Positions 30,338 through 39,329 of a stretch of 64,000 bases of DNA are shown here, piece after piece. This DNA is from Vibrio stylophorae. GTDB lineage: Bacteria; Pseudomonadota; Gammaproteobacteria; Enterobacterales; Vibrionaceae. The stretch spans positions 2,667,915 to 2,731,914 of the forward strand of contig NZ_CAKLDI010000001.1 in the NCBI RefSeq assembly GCF_921293875.1. The letters are read 5' to 3'. The notes beneath the pieces are model-generated. The model ran no database searches. It was not told the origin of the DNA and saw only the letters and a list, made by a program, of their open reading frames with translations. Positions within the stretch are counted from its first letter, which is position 1. Each line of letters opens with the position of its first letter. The translations under genes and the position numbers were made by a program.

Positions 30338-32035
30338 TTAGTGACTTGGAATAATTAAAACCTGACCCACATACAGGGTATCACGTTTTAATCGATTCGC
30401 TTTTTTTAGCGCTTGCATGGAAACGCCATAGTGATCAGCAATACCAGACAAATGCTCACCGCTTTTCACTTTGTGCTTCACTGATTTGCTGGCTGGTACG
30501 GCAATTTTCAATTTTTGACCAATCGCCAATTCATCAGATTTCAAGCGATTCAAAGAACGAATACTGGCAACAGAAACGCCATATTTTTCAGCAATTTTAC
30601 CAAGAAACTCACCGCGCCCTACCACATGAACTACAGTGCGTGTTGCTATGGATGTCGATGCTTTCTGCTGCGTCGATGGCGGCGTAATCAATCGCGCTGA
30701 TGGAATCTGCAGCACCTGACCAACGCGAAGCTGGCTTGATTTAAGCTTATTGGCAGATTTAATCGACGCCACAGAGGTACCATATTTTTCAGCAATCACT
30801 GACAGTGATTCACCAGATTTCACCTTATGCTTTCTCGGCTTACTTGACGCGAAACGCGTACCTTCCGGTGGGTAATCTCGAAAATAGCTCAGCACCCCTT
30901 GATAGATGGCATTAGCCAGCTTCTCTTGGTGGCTATTTTGAAACAGAAGCTTCTCTTCACCCGGGTTTGAGATAAAGCCGGTTTCCACCAAAACCGATGG
31001 AATATCTGGTGACTTGAGTACCGCCAAACTGGCGTATTCAGGTTTGCGCTTATGCAGCACCGTCACCTTGCTCATATTTTTCAAAATACGCAGCGCGACC
31101 TCATTGCCCTCTTTGGTGGAGTTAGCAAATTTCAAATCAAGCAAGGTTCGGTTGAGGTTCAAATCTTCAGTGTTTTGCGCAATGACATCGCCACCACCGA
31201 GTAGCTCAGATTGCTTTTCATGATCCTCAATCCAGCGACCAATTTCACTGTTTGCACGACGTGTTGATAGCACCCAAACCGAACCACCTCGTGGCTGTGG
31301 CGAACGAAAACCATCAGCATGAATAGAGATCAACATATGGGCTTTTTTCTGACGAGCAATTTCAGTACGACGGTTTAAATCCACGTAGTAATCACCACGG
31401 CGCGTCAGTACGGCTTCCATACCCGGCGTTGCATTAATTTTGGCCGCCAAACGTCGCGCAATCGCCAGCGTTGCATGCTTTTCATATTTACGTTTTGGAC
31501 CAATGGCTCCCGGATCTTCACCGCCATGGCCGGCATCAATCGCCACAATGATATTGGCCATCCCCTGCGGCACTTTCGCGGCTACTGCGGTATTAGCGCT
31601 GTCTTTTTGATCACTAGCCGCCACCGCGCCGCCATGGGGTAAATCCACCACTAAGCGATGACCATAGTGACCATCAGGCGTTGGTGCGAGCGGAAAAACA
31701 TTGGCCAAGGTGCCCTTTTTCAACTCAAACACCAAGCGCAGCGTGCCCTTTTCTGGCGCACCACTGGTGCGAATCTTGGTTAAGATCGGACTATTGGTGA
31801 CCGTCATCGGCAGCTTCGACTTTAGACTGGTGTCGTGCAAATCCACCACCAATCGATCCGGCTTCACCAATGGGAAATAGCTATAACTGACCTTTTGGTC
31901 GAGATCGATGACTACACGCGTTTTATTTGGATCTGGCCAAACACGCGCACCTTTAAATTCAGTAGCTTGCGCTACACCATAAAACAAAGACAAACAGAGC
32001 AATAACCAAGATTGCCAACGACCCAACTTAATCAA
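30338..32035 (-). CDS. amiB: N-acetylmuramoyl-L-alanine amidase AmiB with three LysM repeats
   Basis: Periplasmic zinc amidase that splits septal peptidoglycan. 565 residues: signal peptide at 1-24, AMIN domain (about 28-125), and Amidase_3 domain with zinc/catalytic motifs [12 protein letters not shown] (about 166-177) and [13 protein letters not shown] (about 350-362). Three C-terminal LysM repeats are seen (about 404-449, 470-514, 520-564). E. coli AmiB lacks LysM, so binding to the wall is reinforced here. The start overlaps the tsaE stop by 4 bases. Confidence 0.95.
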   Translation of the reverse strand: MIKLGRWQSWLLLCLSLFYGVAQATEFKGARVWPDPNKTRVVIDLDQKVSYSYFPLVKPDRLVVDLHDTSLKSKLPMTVTNSPILTKIRTSGAPEKGTLRLVFELKKGTLANVFPLAPTPDGHYGHRLVVDLPHGGAVAASDQKDSANTAVAAKVPQGMANIIVAIDAGHGGEDPGAIGPKRKYEKHATLAIARRLAAKINATPGMEAVLTRRGDYYVDLNRRTEIARQKKAHMLISIHADGFRSPQPRGGSVWVLSTRRANSEIGRWIEDHEKQSELLGGGDVIAQNTEDLNLNRTLLDLKFANSTKEGNEVALRILKNMSKVTVLHKRKPEYASLAVLKSPDIPSVLVETGFISNPGEEKLLFQNSHQEKLANAIYQGVLSYFRDYPPEGTRFASSKPRKHKVKSGESLSVIAEKYGTSVASIKSANKLKSSQLRVGQVLQIPSARLITPPSTQQKASTSIATRTVVHVVGRGEFLGKIAEKYGVSVASIRSLNRLKSDELAIGQKLKIAVPASKSVKHKVKSGEHLSGIADHYGVSMQALKKANRLKRDTLYVGQVLIIPSH

Positions 32036-32502
32036 AGCGACCCCAACTGTGCGAGAATTTGTTGTCCATATTCACTAGCAGCGTCAATGCGAGCTTGGCG
32101 CTGCTCACCATCATAATGAAGATGAATAATCAAATCAGGGTTTGGTAATAACCCCTCTCCCTTTTGCGGCCATTCAACCAAACAAAGGGCATCCTCAGAG
32201 AAGTAATCACGAATTCCCATAAATTCCAACTCTTCAGGATCAGCAAGTCGATATAGATCAAAGTGATAAACCTGCCAGCGGCCTAAATCATAGGGTTCAA
32301 CCAAAGTGTAAGTCGGACTTTTCACCGCCCCGGAATGGCCCAATGACTGCACAAAACCACGACTTAAGGTTGTTTTCCCAGCGCCTAAATCCCCGAGCAA
32401 ATGGATTGTGGTTTGTTGCTGACACAAACTCGCCAATTTTGCGCCAAGTGCTTGTGTTGCCACATCATCAACGAGCTGACATTGGAAGGTTTGGCTGTTC
32501 AT
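32032..32502 (-). CDS. tsaE: tRNA threonylcarbamoyladenosine biosynthesis ATPase TsaE
   Basis: 156 residues with the P-loop [14 protein letters not shown] (about 37-50) and the family segments [10 protein letters not shown] and [13 protein letters not shown] (about 75-87). With TsaB, TsaC and TsaD it makes t6A37 of ANN-decoding tRNAs. First gene of the tsaE-amiB-mutL-miaA-hfq-hflX series. In E. coli nnr (yjeF) precedes tsaE; here there are only about 150 bases to queG, so nnr is not at this place. Confidence 0.95.
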   Translation of the reverse strand: MNSQTFQCQLVDDVATQALGAKLASLCQQQTTIHLLGDLGAGKTTLSRGFVQSLGHSGAVKSPTYTLVEPYDLGRWQVYHFDLYRLADPEELEFMGIRDYFSEDALCLVEWPQKGEGLLPNPDLIIHLHYDGEQRQARIDAASEYGQQILAQLGSL

Positions 32503-32651
32503 TCTTTTCTCTTTCTTTTTTGGTCATCGATTTTGCCGCGAATATTAGCAAACTTTTCAGCAAACAGCGCCTATTTAGTAGTCATCCACAGCGAGTTTCC
32601 ACCTAGCTTGTGATAGACTAATCAAGTCTGTTTACTGTCTTGTGTCATCCC

Positions 32652-33797
32652 ATGCCATCATCCATTCCAAGTATCGATTACACCGCCCTGGCCGAAAAAA
32701 TTAAAGGCTGGGGAAAGGAACTTGGGCTCGATCAAGTGGGTATCTGCGACGTTGATTTAAGTGCCCATGAACCACAGCTACTGCGTATGATTGAGCAAGG
32801 TTATTTTGGTGAAATGGATTGGATGGCACGCCATGGCACCTTACGCGCCCGACCCGATGAGCTTTTACCTGGTGCAGTGCGCGTCATTAGCGCGCGGTTA
32901 AACTACTTACCACCACAAGCAGGGTTTGCAGATAACCTCAACAATCCGCATCGCGCCTATATCAGTCGCTACGCATTGGGACGTGACTATCATAAATTAA
33001 TGCGCAATCTGCTCAAGAAATTGGGCCAACGAATCGAGCAAGAAATTGGTGAATTTACTCATCGTCCTTTCGTCGACTCTGCGCCGATCTTAGAAAGACC
33101 GCTGGCACAAAAAGCCGGATTAGGTTGGACCGGTAAACACTCACTGATTCTCAATGAAAATGCGGGCTCTTGGTTTTTTCTTGGCGAGCTACTGATTAGT
33201 TTGCCACTCCCCGTGGATACACCTCATCAAGGCAGCTGCGGCAATTGTGTGGCGTGCATGACCAGCTGCCCAACCCAAGCCATAGTGGAACCTTTTACTG
33301 TGGATGCCAGACGCTGCATCTCCTATCTCACCATTGAATTTGATGGGGTCATTCCTGAAGCCTTTCGCCGCGCCATGGGCAATCGCATCTATGGCTGTGA
33401 TGACTGCCAGTTGGTGTGTCCGCACAATCGCCAAGCGCCACTCACCGAACAAAAAGATTTTCATCGCCGCGAAGCCCTGCAAACCGATGAGCTTTTAGCG
33501 CTATTCCTCTGGACTGAAGCTGAGTTTATGCGCCACTTTGAAGGCAGCGCCATTCGTCGCATTGGTCATTTACAATGGCTACGCAATCTCAGCATCGCCA
33601 TGGGCAATGCCCCTTACCACCCTGATTACACGTCAGCCCTTGAAAGTCGACGTGGTCTCAGTGATGTATTAGATACCCACCTCGACTGGGCAATCAACGA
33701 GCAGCAAAGTAAACAGCTTGATGCCGACACCCCACTCAATCGACAAACGCAACGATTAATTCGCATAGTCGAAAAAGGCCTGCCACGCGATGCTTGA
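32652..33797 (+). CDS. queG: Epoxyqueuosine reductase
   Basis: Cobalamin-dependent iron-sulfur enzyme for the last step of queuosine synthesis in tRNA. Two ferredoxin-like clusters are evident: CGNCVACMTSCP and CDDCQLVCPHN, plus the preceding GWTGKHSLILNENAGSWFFLGE stretch. I choose the ATG at 32652 (MPSSIPSIDYTAL) over a TTG four codons earlier; neither has a strong ribosome binding site. 381 residues (E. coli 379). Divergent from tsaE. Confidence 0.95.
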   Translation: MPSSIPSIDYTALAEKIKGWGKELGLDQVGICDVDLSAHEPQLLRMIEQGYFGEMDWMARHGTLRARPDELLPGAVRVISARLNYLPPQAGFADNLNNPHRAYISRYALGRDYHKLMRNLLKKLGQRIEQEIGEFTHRPFVDSAPILERPLAQKAGLGWTGKHSLILNENAGSWFFLGELLISLPLPVDTPHQGSCGNCVACMTSCPTQAIVEPFTVDARRCISYLTIEFDGVIPEAFRRAMGNRIYGCDDCQLVCPHNRQAPLTEQKDFHRREALQTDELLALFLWTEAEFMRHFEGSAIRRIGHLQWLRNLSIAMGNAPYHPDYTSALESRRGLSDVLDTHLDWAINEQQSKQLDADTPLNRQTQRLIRIVEKGLPRDA

Positions 33798-33824
33798 TCT
33801 TTGATCCCTATCTCATATTTTCGA

Positions 33825-34113
33825 TGTGAATAACCATCGAACATCGTTCGATTTCGATCAAAAAAAACGCACAAATCAAAGCTATCCACATCATCATGTG
33901 AATAATGCGTCGATAACCATAAAATAACGGGAATAGGCTGTGTTTAAGCTGAGTATATTTGGTGTAAAGCCTGTTATTTTGGCTTTTTCACTCAGCCAGC
34001 TTTACATTAGGATAATGTGGATAAATTGAACACATTCTGTGCATGAAGTGATTTTGCACATAGTTACCCACAGAAATACGTAAAATGATCCACATCAAGT
34101 GGATTGTGTATAA
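33825..34113. other. DnaA-box cluster, candidate datA-type DnaA-titration locus
   Basis: The 455-base gap between queG and the tRNA-Gly genes holds no ORF. It does hold five matches to the DnaA box TTWTNCACA: TTATTCACA (33825-33833 and 33897-33905, minus), TTATCCACA (34016-34024, minus), TTTTGCACA (34052-34060, plus) and TTATACACA (34105-34113, minus). Single-mismatch copies lie at 33882-33890, 34064-34072 and 34086-34094. In E. coli the DnaA-ATP-hydrolysing locus datA is in the same place, between queG and glyVXY, and needs IHF. A weak IHF-like site (one mismatch) is at 34226-34238. No dnaA, mnmG or mioC lies nearby, so a replication origin is less likely. Confidence 0.65.
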
Positions 34114-34196
34114 CTCTGTGATTATAAAAAAATGTTCTAAATGCTGATAAGTTCATAACTCATCATGATTTGACCGCAAAAACAGACAAACACACC

Positions 34197-34222
34197 GCCT
34201 TATTTACCGGAGTAAATAAAGC
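34197..34222 (-). terminator. Possible hairpin terminator of the tRNA-Gly operon
   Basis: Inverted repeat gccttatttac/gtaaataaagc with one mismatch and loop cgga, just past the last tRNA in the minus direction. There is no good T-run after it, so it may be a processing or weak termination signal. Confidence 0.4.
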
Positions 34223-34252
34223 GTCAATCACATGATTGTAAAGGGAAGAAAT

Positions 34253-34328
34253 TGGAGCGACACACGAGGTTCGAACTCGTGACCTCAACCTTGGCAAGGT
34301 TGCGCTCTACCAACTGAGCTAGTGTCGC
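34253..34328 (-). tRNA. tRNA-Gly (anticodon GCC), copy 5 of the array
   Basis: 76 bases with CCA encoded. On the minus strand: acceptor stem GCGACAC/GTGTCGC, D-arm with AGCTCAGTTGGTAGAGC, anticodon stem CAACC/GGTTG around loop TTGCCAA (anticodon GCC), and T-arm with GTTCGAA. It matches the glyVXY type of E. coli. Transcribed last from the promoter at 34923-34950. Confidence 0.97.
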
Positions 34329-34379
34329 ATTCTGAATTGTGTCAAAGAGCGGAAGTCGTGTACCCACGAGTTCAAAATT

Positions 34380-34455
34380 TGGAGCGACACACGAGGTTCG
34401 AACTCGTGACCTCAACCTTGGCAAGGTTGCGCTCTACCAACTGAGCTAGTGTCGC
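34380..34455 (-). tRNA. tRNA-Gly (anticodon GCC), copy 4 of the array
   Basis: Same sequence as the other copies by inspection: anticodon loop TTGCCAA and encoded CCA end. It is separated from copy 5 by 51 bases unrelated to the other spacers. Confidence 0.97.
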
Positions 34456-34529
34456 ATTTGTCTTGAAGCATGTTGACTTAAGACGAAGCCTTTCGGCGCG
34501 AATGCAGCAAAACCACATTCAAAAGAAAT

Positions 34530-34605
34530 TGGAGCGACACACGAGGTTCGAACTCGTGACCTCAACCTTGGCAAGGTTGCGCTCTACCAACTGAGCTAGT
34601 GTCGC
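34530..34605 (-). tRNA. tRNA-Gly (anticodon GCC), copy 3 of the array
   Basis: Identical tRNA body with anticodon GCC and CCA end. The spacer to copy 4 (34456-34529) differs from the duplicated spacers upstream. Confidence 0.97.
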
Positions 34606-34664
34606 AAGTGTCATAAAGACAGTGCCTTTCGGCAGCCAGCAGCCGAAGCTACTGAAATCAAATT

Positions 34665-34740
34665 TGGAGCGACACACGAGGTTCGAACTCGTGACCTCAA
34701 CCTTGGCAAGGTTGCGCTCTACCAACTGAGCTAGTGTCGC
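34665..34740 (-). tRNA. tRNA-Gly (anticodon GCC), copy 2 of the array
   Basis: Anticodon GCC and CCA end; the gene body of the first 135-base repeat unit. Confidence 0.97.
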
Positions 34741-34799
34741 AAGCGTCATAAAGACAGTGCCTTTCGGCAGCCAGCAGCCGAAGCTACTGAAATCAAATT

Positions 34800-34875
34800 T
34801 GGAGCGACACACGAGGTTCGAACTCGTGACCTCAACCTTGGCAAGGTTGCGCTCTACCAACTGAGCTAGTGTCGC
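34800..34875 (-). tRNA. tRNA-Gly (anticodon GCC), copy 1 (promoter-proximal)
   Basis: First tRNA after the promoter; anticodon GCC, CCA end encoded. About 40 bases of leader lie between the predicted start of transcription and the mature 5' end, for RNase processing. Confidence 0.97.
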
Positions 34876-34922
34876 ATCTAGAGCGGTCAAAACAATAAAG
34901 CTTTCCTCTCTACGGGCTGCGA

Positions 34923-34950
34923 ATTATACGAGGAAATTATTCCGATGCAA
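34923..34950 (-). promoter_or_regulatory. Promoter of the tRNA-Gly operon
   Basis: On the minus strand a perfect TATAAT (34923-34928) follows TTGCAT (34945-34950) with 16 bases between. The discriminator after the -10 is GC-rich (TCGCAGCCCG), as in stringently controlled stable-RNA promoters. Confidence 0.8.
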
Positions 34951-35000
34951 GCCTTTCAATAAAAAAAATTCACGCTTTCGTTTGATCGCTCAAGGAAGCA

Positions 35001-35546
35001 TCAAAGGTTAATAAAATGTTCGCGGTAGTAGGCCAATTCAGCGATGGATTCTCGAATATCATCCAATGCCAAATGACTGCCCTGCTTTTTAAAGCCTGGC
35101 AAAATCTCTGGCTTCCAACGACGCGCTAACTCTTTTAGGGTCGACACATCTAAATAACGATAGTGGAAATATTGCTCCAAGAGCGGCATATGGCGATATA
35201 AAAAACGGCGATCTTGGCCGATGCTATTACCGCAAATAGGCGATGCACCTTTCGGTACCCACTGCTCCAAAAAAGCAATGGTTTGTGCGACAGCTTGCGC
35301 CTCTGTGATGGTGCTTGCTTGCACGCGCGCCACCAAACCACTATTGGTATGCGTGGTGGTACACCAATCATCCATTTTATCTAGTTCTTCTTGCGGCTGA
35401 TGAATGGCGATCACTGGACCTTCAGCCAAAATATTCAGCTGCGCATCAGTGACGATGGTCGCCATCTCAATAATCTTGTGCTGCTCTGGGTCTAGACCAG
35501 TCATTTCCAGATCGATCCAAATGAGGTTTTGTTCGCTTCGCACCAT
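35001..35546 (-). CDS. orn: Oligoribonuclease
   Basis: DEDDh 3'-5' exonuclease that finishes di- to pentanucleotides, including pGpG from c-di-GMP breakdown. 181 residues (E. coli 181). Exo[12 protein letters not shown] at 10-20 gives Asp12/Glu14-type metal ligands, ExoII is [11 protein letters not shown] near 109, and ExoIII is [11 protein letters not shown] near 158 with the catalytic His. Divergent from rsgA, the conserved arrangement. Confidence 0.98.
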   Translation of the reverse strand: MVRSEQNLIWIDLEMTGLDPEQHKIIEMATIVTDAQLNILAEGPVIAIHQPQEELDKMDDWCTTTHTNSGLVARVQASTITEAQAVAQTIAFLEQWVPKGASPICGNSIGQDRRFLYRHMPLLEQYFHYRYLDVSTLKELARRWKPEILPGFKKQGSHLALDDIRESIAELAYYREHFINL

Positions 35547-35620
35547 TCTGCTGCCTATTTATCGAAGAAAAGAGGTATCATACTAAGCTAAAGATGATCG
35601 CCAACCAAGAGTTGCACCAC

Positions 35621-36670
35621 GTGGCAAAAAAGAAAAAATTGACCAAAGGCCAACTGCGCCGTGTTCGCTCCAATCAAAATCGACGATTAGAAGAGCGCGA
35701 CGAATCCCAGCAATGGGATGAATCCTTGTTGGGCACAGCCCAAGAGGGACTTGTGATCTCTCGCTTTGGTCAGCATGCCGATATTGAAGATGCCGATGGC
35801 GTCATCCACCGCTGTAACCTGCGTCGAAGTATTGAAAGCTTGGTCAGTGGCGACCGTGTGGTTTGGCGTCCAGGCGCCGAAGCCCTCGCAGGCATTACCG
35901 GTATCGTAGAAGCCGTGCACCCACGCCAATCTGTACTCACCCGTCCAGATTACTATGATGGCGTAAAACCTGTGGCAGCCAATATCGACAATATCATTAT
36001 TGTTTCTGCGGTATTGCCAGAGCTGTCTTTTAATATCATCGACCGCTATTTAGTGGCCTGTGAACAGCTGCATATCACACCAATTATTGTGCTCAACAAA
36101 ATTGACCTACTCAGCGACGAAGAGCGCAGCTTCTTTGATCAGCAATTTGAGCTCTATCGCCAGTTGGGTTACCAAGTCTATTTTGTTAGCCGTAATAGCG
36201 GCGAAGGCGTTGAAGCCTTTGAGGCGCTACTGAAAGATAAAATCACCATTTTTGTCGGCCAATCAGGGGTCGGTAAGTCCAGCTTAGTCAATGTACTCTT
36301 GCCAGAAGTGAACGCTGAAGAAGGCGCGGTTTCTGAAAACTCAGGGCTGGGCCAGCACACCACTACAGCGGCGCGTCTTTACCATTTAAGCCATGGTGGC
36401 TCGCTGATTGACTCTCCCGGAATTCGTGAATTCGGCCTTTGGCATTTAGAGCCAGAGCAAGTGACCGAAAGCTTTATTGAGTTTCGTGATTATCTTGGCG
36501 GCTGTAAATTCCGTGACTGCAAACACTTAGATGATCCGGGCTGCGTGATTCGTGAAGCGCTTGAGCGGGGTGATATCGATTCACGTCGATTTGACAGTTA
36601 CCACCGTATTCTTGATAGCATGCTGGAAAATAAAGCCAATCGTCAGTTCTCAAAGAACAAACAGAATTAA
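35621..36670 (+). CDS. rsgA: 30S ribosome-maturation GTPase RsgA
   Basis: Circularly permuted GTPase: OB domain (about 60-110), then NKID (G4), [12 protein letters not shown] (G1) and [10 protein letters not shown] (G3), and a C-terminal zinc finger [14 protein letters not shown]. The GTG at 35621 gives the conserved start [20 protein letters not shown]; an ATG at 35594 would add nine residues (MIANQELHH) and cannot be excluded. 349 residues from the GTG (E. coli 350). Confidence 0.96.
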   Translation: MAKKKKLTKGQLRRVRSNQNRRLEERDESQQWDESLLGTAQEGLVISRFGQHADIEDADGVIHRCNLRRSIESLVSGDRVVWRPGAEALAGITGIVEAVHPRQSVLTRPDYYDGVKPVAANIDNIIIVSAVLPELSFNIIDRYLVACEQLHITPIIVLNKIDLLSDEERSFFDQQFELYRQLGYQVYFVSRNSGEGVEAFEALLKDKITIFVGQSGVGKSSLVNVLLPEVNAEEGAVSENSGLGQHTTTAARLYHLSHGGSLIDSPGIREFGLWHLEPEQVTESFIEFRDYLGGCKFRDCKHLDDPGCVIREALERGDIDSRRFDSYHRILDSMLENKANRQFSKNKQN

Positions 36671-36703
36671 TTGGGCATTGCCCGCATCAACAGGTAGGAC
36701 ACC

Positions 36704-37573
36704 GTGTTAGATAAAATCAAAATCGCTTTTCAATATTGTTTACCAAAACGCTTGGTCACTGAGCTGATGGGCAAATTCGCCAGCGCCAAAGCGGGCGGCA
36801 TGACCACCGCATTTATTCGTTGGTTTATCAAACAATATCGCATTGATATGAGCGAAGCTGTGATTGAAGAACCAACTCAATTTGAGACCTTCAATGACTT
36901 TTTCACCCGTGAGCTCAAACCGGGTCTGCGCACTTTTAGCGATGATGCACAAGAGATTGGCCACCCTGCCGACGCGCGCGTAAGCCAGCTTGGAGCCATT
37001 GAGCAAGGTCAACTCATTCAAGCCAAGGGCCATAGCTACAGCGCCCTTACTCTATTGGGTGGTGATTACCGTTTGGCAGATACCTTTGCTGATGGCCAAT
37101 TTGCCACGCTTTATTTATCACCAAGTGATTATCACCGCGTACATATGCCAATGGCAGGTACCCTACGCCAAATGATCTATGTACCGGGCGATCTATTCTC
37201 GGTAAACCCACTGACCGCTGAAAACGTGCCTGACCTATTTGCGCGTAACGAGCGCGTGGTCTGTATTTTTGATACCGCCATTGGTCCTATGGCGCAGGTT
37301 TTAGTAGGCGCAACGATTGTCGGTAGCATTGAAACCGTTTGGGCTGGCACCATCACCCCACAACGTCGCCCGACCATCCATAAGTGGGATTACCCTGCCG
37401 CCGGTGAAGAGGGTGCGATTACCCTTGAAAAAGGTCAGGAAATGGGCCGCTTTAAACTAGGCTCAACGGTAATCAACCTCTTTCCAAAAGACACCATTAG
37501 CTTTGATGAGAGCTTGGCACCTGGCATTAAAACCAGCCTAGGCACCCCTTACGCGCGCATTCAAACAAACTAA
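36704..37573 (+). CDS. psd: Phosphatidylserine decarboxylase proenzyme
   Basis: Makes phosphatidylethanolamine at the inner membrane. 289 residues, GTG start at 36704 after AGGTAGGA. The self-cleavage site LGST (residues 252-255), where Ser254 becomes the pyruvoyl group, is in [12 protein letters not shown]. The catalytic His segment SDYHRVHMP lies near 145 and the Asp in HPADARV near 90. It follows rsgA by 33 bases, as in enterics; mscM, which follows psd in E. coli, is missing. Ends with a terminator. Confidence 0.97.
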   Translation: MLDKIKIAFQYCLPKRLVTELMGKFASAKAGGMTTAFIRWFIKQYRIDMSEAVIEEPTQFETFNDFFTRELKPGLRTFSDDAQEIGHPADARVSQLGAIEQGQLIQAKGHSYSALTLLGGDYRLADTFADGQFATLYLSPSDYHRVHMPMAGTLRQMIYVPGDLFSVNPLTAENVPDLFARNERVVCIFDTAIGPMAQVLVGATIVGSIETVWAGTITPQRRPTIHKWDYPAAGEEGAITLEKGQEMGRFKLGSTVINLFPKDTISFDESLAPGIKTSLGTPYARIQTN

Positions 37574-37624
37574 CGCGCACAATTTGCAGCGCAATGGTCG
37601 CTGTGAAGTAATGCACAGACTGAC

Positions 37625-37652
37625 AAACGGCTTCCTTAGAAGCCGTTTTTTA
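37625..37652 (+). terminator. Terminator after psd
   Basis: Stem aaacggcttc/gaagccgttt (37625-37634 with 37639-37648), loop ctta, T-run after it. Confidence 0.9.
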
Positions 37653-37734
37653 ATCACAAATTTAACGCAATTCAAAACATTTCATAACCAACTCTCGTAT
37701 TCTGGTGGCAATTGATTCACATGAGTGAGCCATC

Positions 37735-39150
37735 ATGCCAACCTTATCTGTGTCGCAACTGCTTCGCTTGGGGGTCGCCTTTGGCCTGCCCCTGTTGGTT
37801 CTTTTACTGCCCCGTGAACTGATTCCACTGGATGAGCTCACCACGGTGCAACATCGACTGCTGGCGATTTTCCTACTCGCAGCCCTGCTTTGGGTACTCG
37901 AACCCATTCCTGTTTTTGCCACTTCCATTTTGATTATCTGCCTTGAGCTGGTGATGATTTCCGATCAAGGACTGAGCCTTCTCACCCATGACACCAGCGC
38001 CGCTGATTTTGGCGTGCTGCTGCATTACAAAGATATTTGTAACGCTTTCTCATCGCCCATCATTATTCTGTTCATGGGGGGTTTTGCGCTGGCCATTTCT
38101 GCCTCCAAATATGAATTGGACAACAACCTTGCCCGCGTTTTGCTCAAACCCTTTGGCCGTCAACCGAAATTTATTATGTTGGGGCTGATGCTGATCACCG
38201 CGGTGTTCTCAATGTTTATGTCCAACACCGCCACCACAGTGATGATGTTGGCGCTACTCACGCCCATTGTCGCCGCCGCGCCCAAGGGTGATTTAGGCAT
38301 TAAAGCGCTGGTACTGTGCATTCCCATCGCCGCCAATACCGGTGGCATTGGTACCCCCATTGGCACGCCGCCCAACGCCATCGCACTGCAATATTTAACC
38401 GGTGATAACCGCATCGACTTTCTCACATGGATGAGCATGGGCATCCCCTTTGTGGTGATCCAACTAAGCATCGCGTGGCTAGTGCTACAGAAACTCTTTC
38501 CATCACAGGAAAAGGAGATGAAGTTAAAACTTGATGGCACCTTTCAAACTGGCTGGCGCGCTATGGTGGTTTACGCCACATTTGCCATCACCATTTTGCT
38601 GTGGATGACCACCAAGCTACATGGCATGAACTCCTATGTGGTGTCATTAATTCCACTAACGGTGTTCACCATGACTGGCATCATGGGTAAAAACGAGCTC
38701 AAGCTGATTAACTGGGATGTATTGTGGTTGGTTGCTGGCGGGATCGCGATTGGTATTGGTCTTGAAAATACAGGCTTAGCCCTGACCTTGGCCCATGCCA
38801 TCGATTACAACACCCTTACCCCATTTGCAGTGATTGTATCGCTCTCCATGGTTTGCTGGCTGATGGCTAACTTTATGTCCAATACCGCCACCGCTAACTT
38901 ATTGATGCCCATCGCAGCAGCGATCGCCACTTCCATGGATAGCTTGGTGGCCTACGGCGGCATGCAAGGCTTACTGGTGGTGGTCGCCTTCTCGGCATCC
39001 TTAGGCATGATTTTGCCAGTATCCACGCCACCAAACTCTTTGGCTTACTCGACAGGCCTTGTAGAGAGCAAAGATATGGCCAAAACTGGCGTAATTTTAG
39101 GCATCACTGGCTTGGCAATTGTCTATATTGCGCTGCCTTTACTGACCTAA
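37735..39150 (+). CDS. Sodium/dicarboxylate symporter of the DASS (SLC13) family
   Basis: 471 residues, about 11 hydrophobic segments. It carries both signature SNT motifs that bind substrate and Na+ in the two inverted repeats: SNTATTVMM (Ser163) and SNTATANLL (Ser382). The structurally known VcINDY of V. cholerae has the same layout and similar length (462). Likely substrates are succinate, fumarate or malate taken up with Na+. Alone in its unit, between psd and epmA and 1.5 kb from the frd operon, which makes a C4-dicarboxylate link plausible but unproven. Confidence 0.88.
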   Translation: MPTLSVSQLLRLGVAFGLPLLVLLLPRELIPLDELTTVQHRLLAIFLLAALLWVLEPIPVFATSILIICLELVMISDQGLSLLTHDTSAADFGVLLHYKDICNAFSSPIIILFMGGFALAISASKYELDNNLARVLLKPFGRQPKFIMLGLMLITAVFSMFMSNTATTVMMLALLTPIVAAAPKGDLGIKALVLCIPIAANTGGIGTPIGTPPNAIALQYLTGDNRIDFLTWMSMGIPFVVIQLSIAWLVLQKLFPSQEKEMKLKLDGTFQTGWRAMVVYATFAITILLWMTTKLHGMNSYVVSLIPLTVFTMTGIMGKNELKLINWDVLWLVAGGIAIGIGLENTGLALTLAHAIDYNTLTPFAVIVSLSMVCWLMANFMSNTATANLLMPIAAAIATSMDSLVAYGGMQGLLVVVAFSASLGMILPVSTPPNSLAYSTGLVESKDMAKTGVILGITGLAIVYIALPLLT

Positions 39151-39274
39151 GCCACAAACAAAATATACGCAGTTGATAATGATTTGCATTTATGGGTTGT
39201 TTTCGCTTAAAGTAATTGAGCGGTCAGACACCTTAAAAGCCTTAAGACTGATTGTATTTTGATATATCTCCCCG

Positions 39275-39306
39275 AAAAAAAAGCGCCGTTGTTTGGCGCT
39301 TTTTCT
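39275..39306. terminator. Bidirectional terminator between the DASS transporter gene and epmA
   Basis: Stem aagcgcc/ggcgctt (39281-39287 with 39295-39301), loop gttgttt, with A-run left and T-run right. It can end the plus-strand transporter and the minus-strand epmA. Confidence 0.82.
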
Positions 39307-39329
39307 CGTTTCACCTTTTTCTCATTCAC

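Larger units (their letters stand above)
34606..34875 (-). repeat. Tandem 135-base duplication of tRNA-Gly plus spacer
   Basis: 34606-34740 and 34741-34875 each hold a 59-base spacer plus a 76-base tRNA-Gly gene. The two spacers differ at one base only (agtgtc versus agcgtc). Both carry a small hairpin, ttcggc...gccgaa. This points to a recent tandem copy event. Confidence 0.9.

Noticed and set aside
33798-34252. Chromosomal replication origin (oriC or oriC of chromosome II)
   Set aside because: DnaA boxes are dense, but dnaA, mnmG, mioC, rctB and parAB are absent and no obvious 13-mer unwinding element was seen; synteny with datA is the better explanation.
34253-34875. Regular direct repeats that might suggest a CRISPR array
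   Set aside because: Repeat units are full tRNA-Gly genes and spacers are partly identical; no cas genes.
34224-34890. Open frames of 66 and 123 codons with repeated LVERNLAKVEVTSSNLVCRS on the minus strand
   Set aside because: They run through the tRNA-Gly genes; the repeated peptide is just the tRNA read as codons, a common false annotation.
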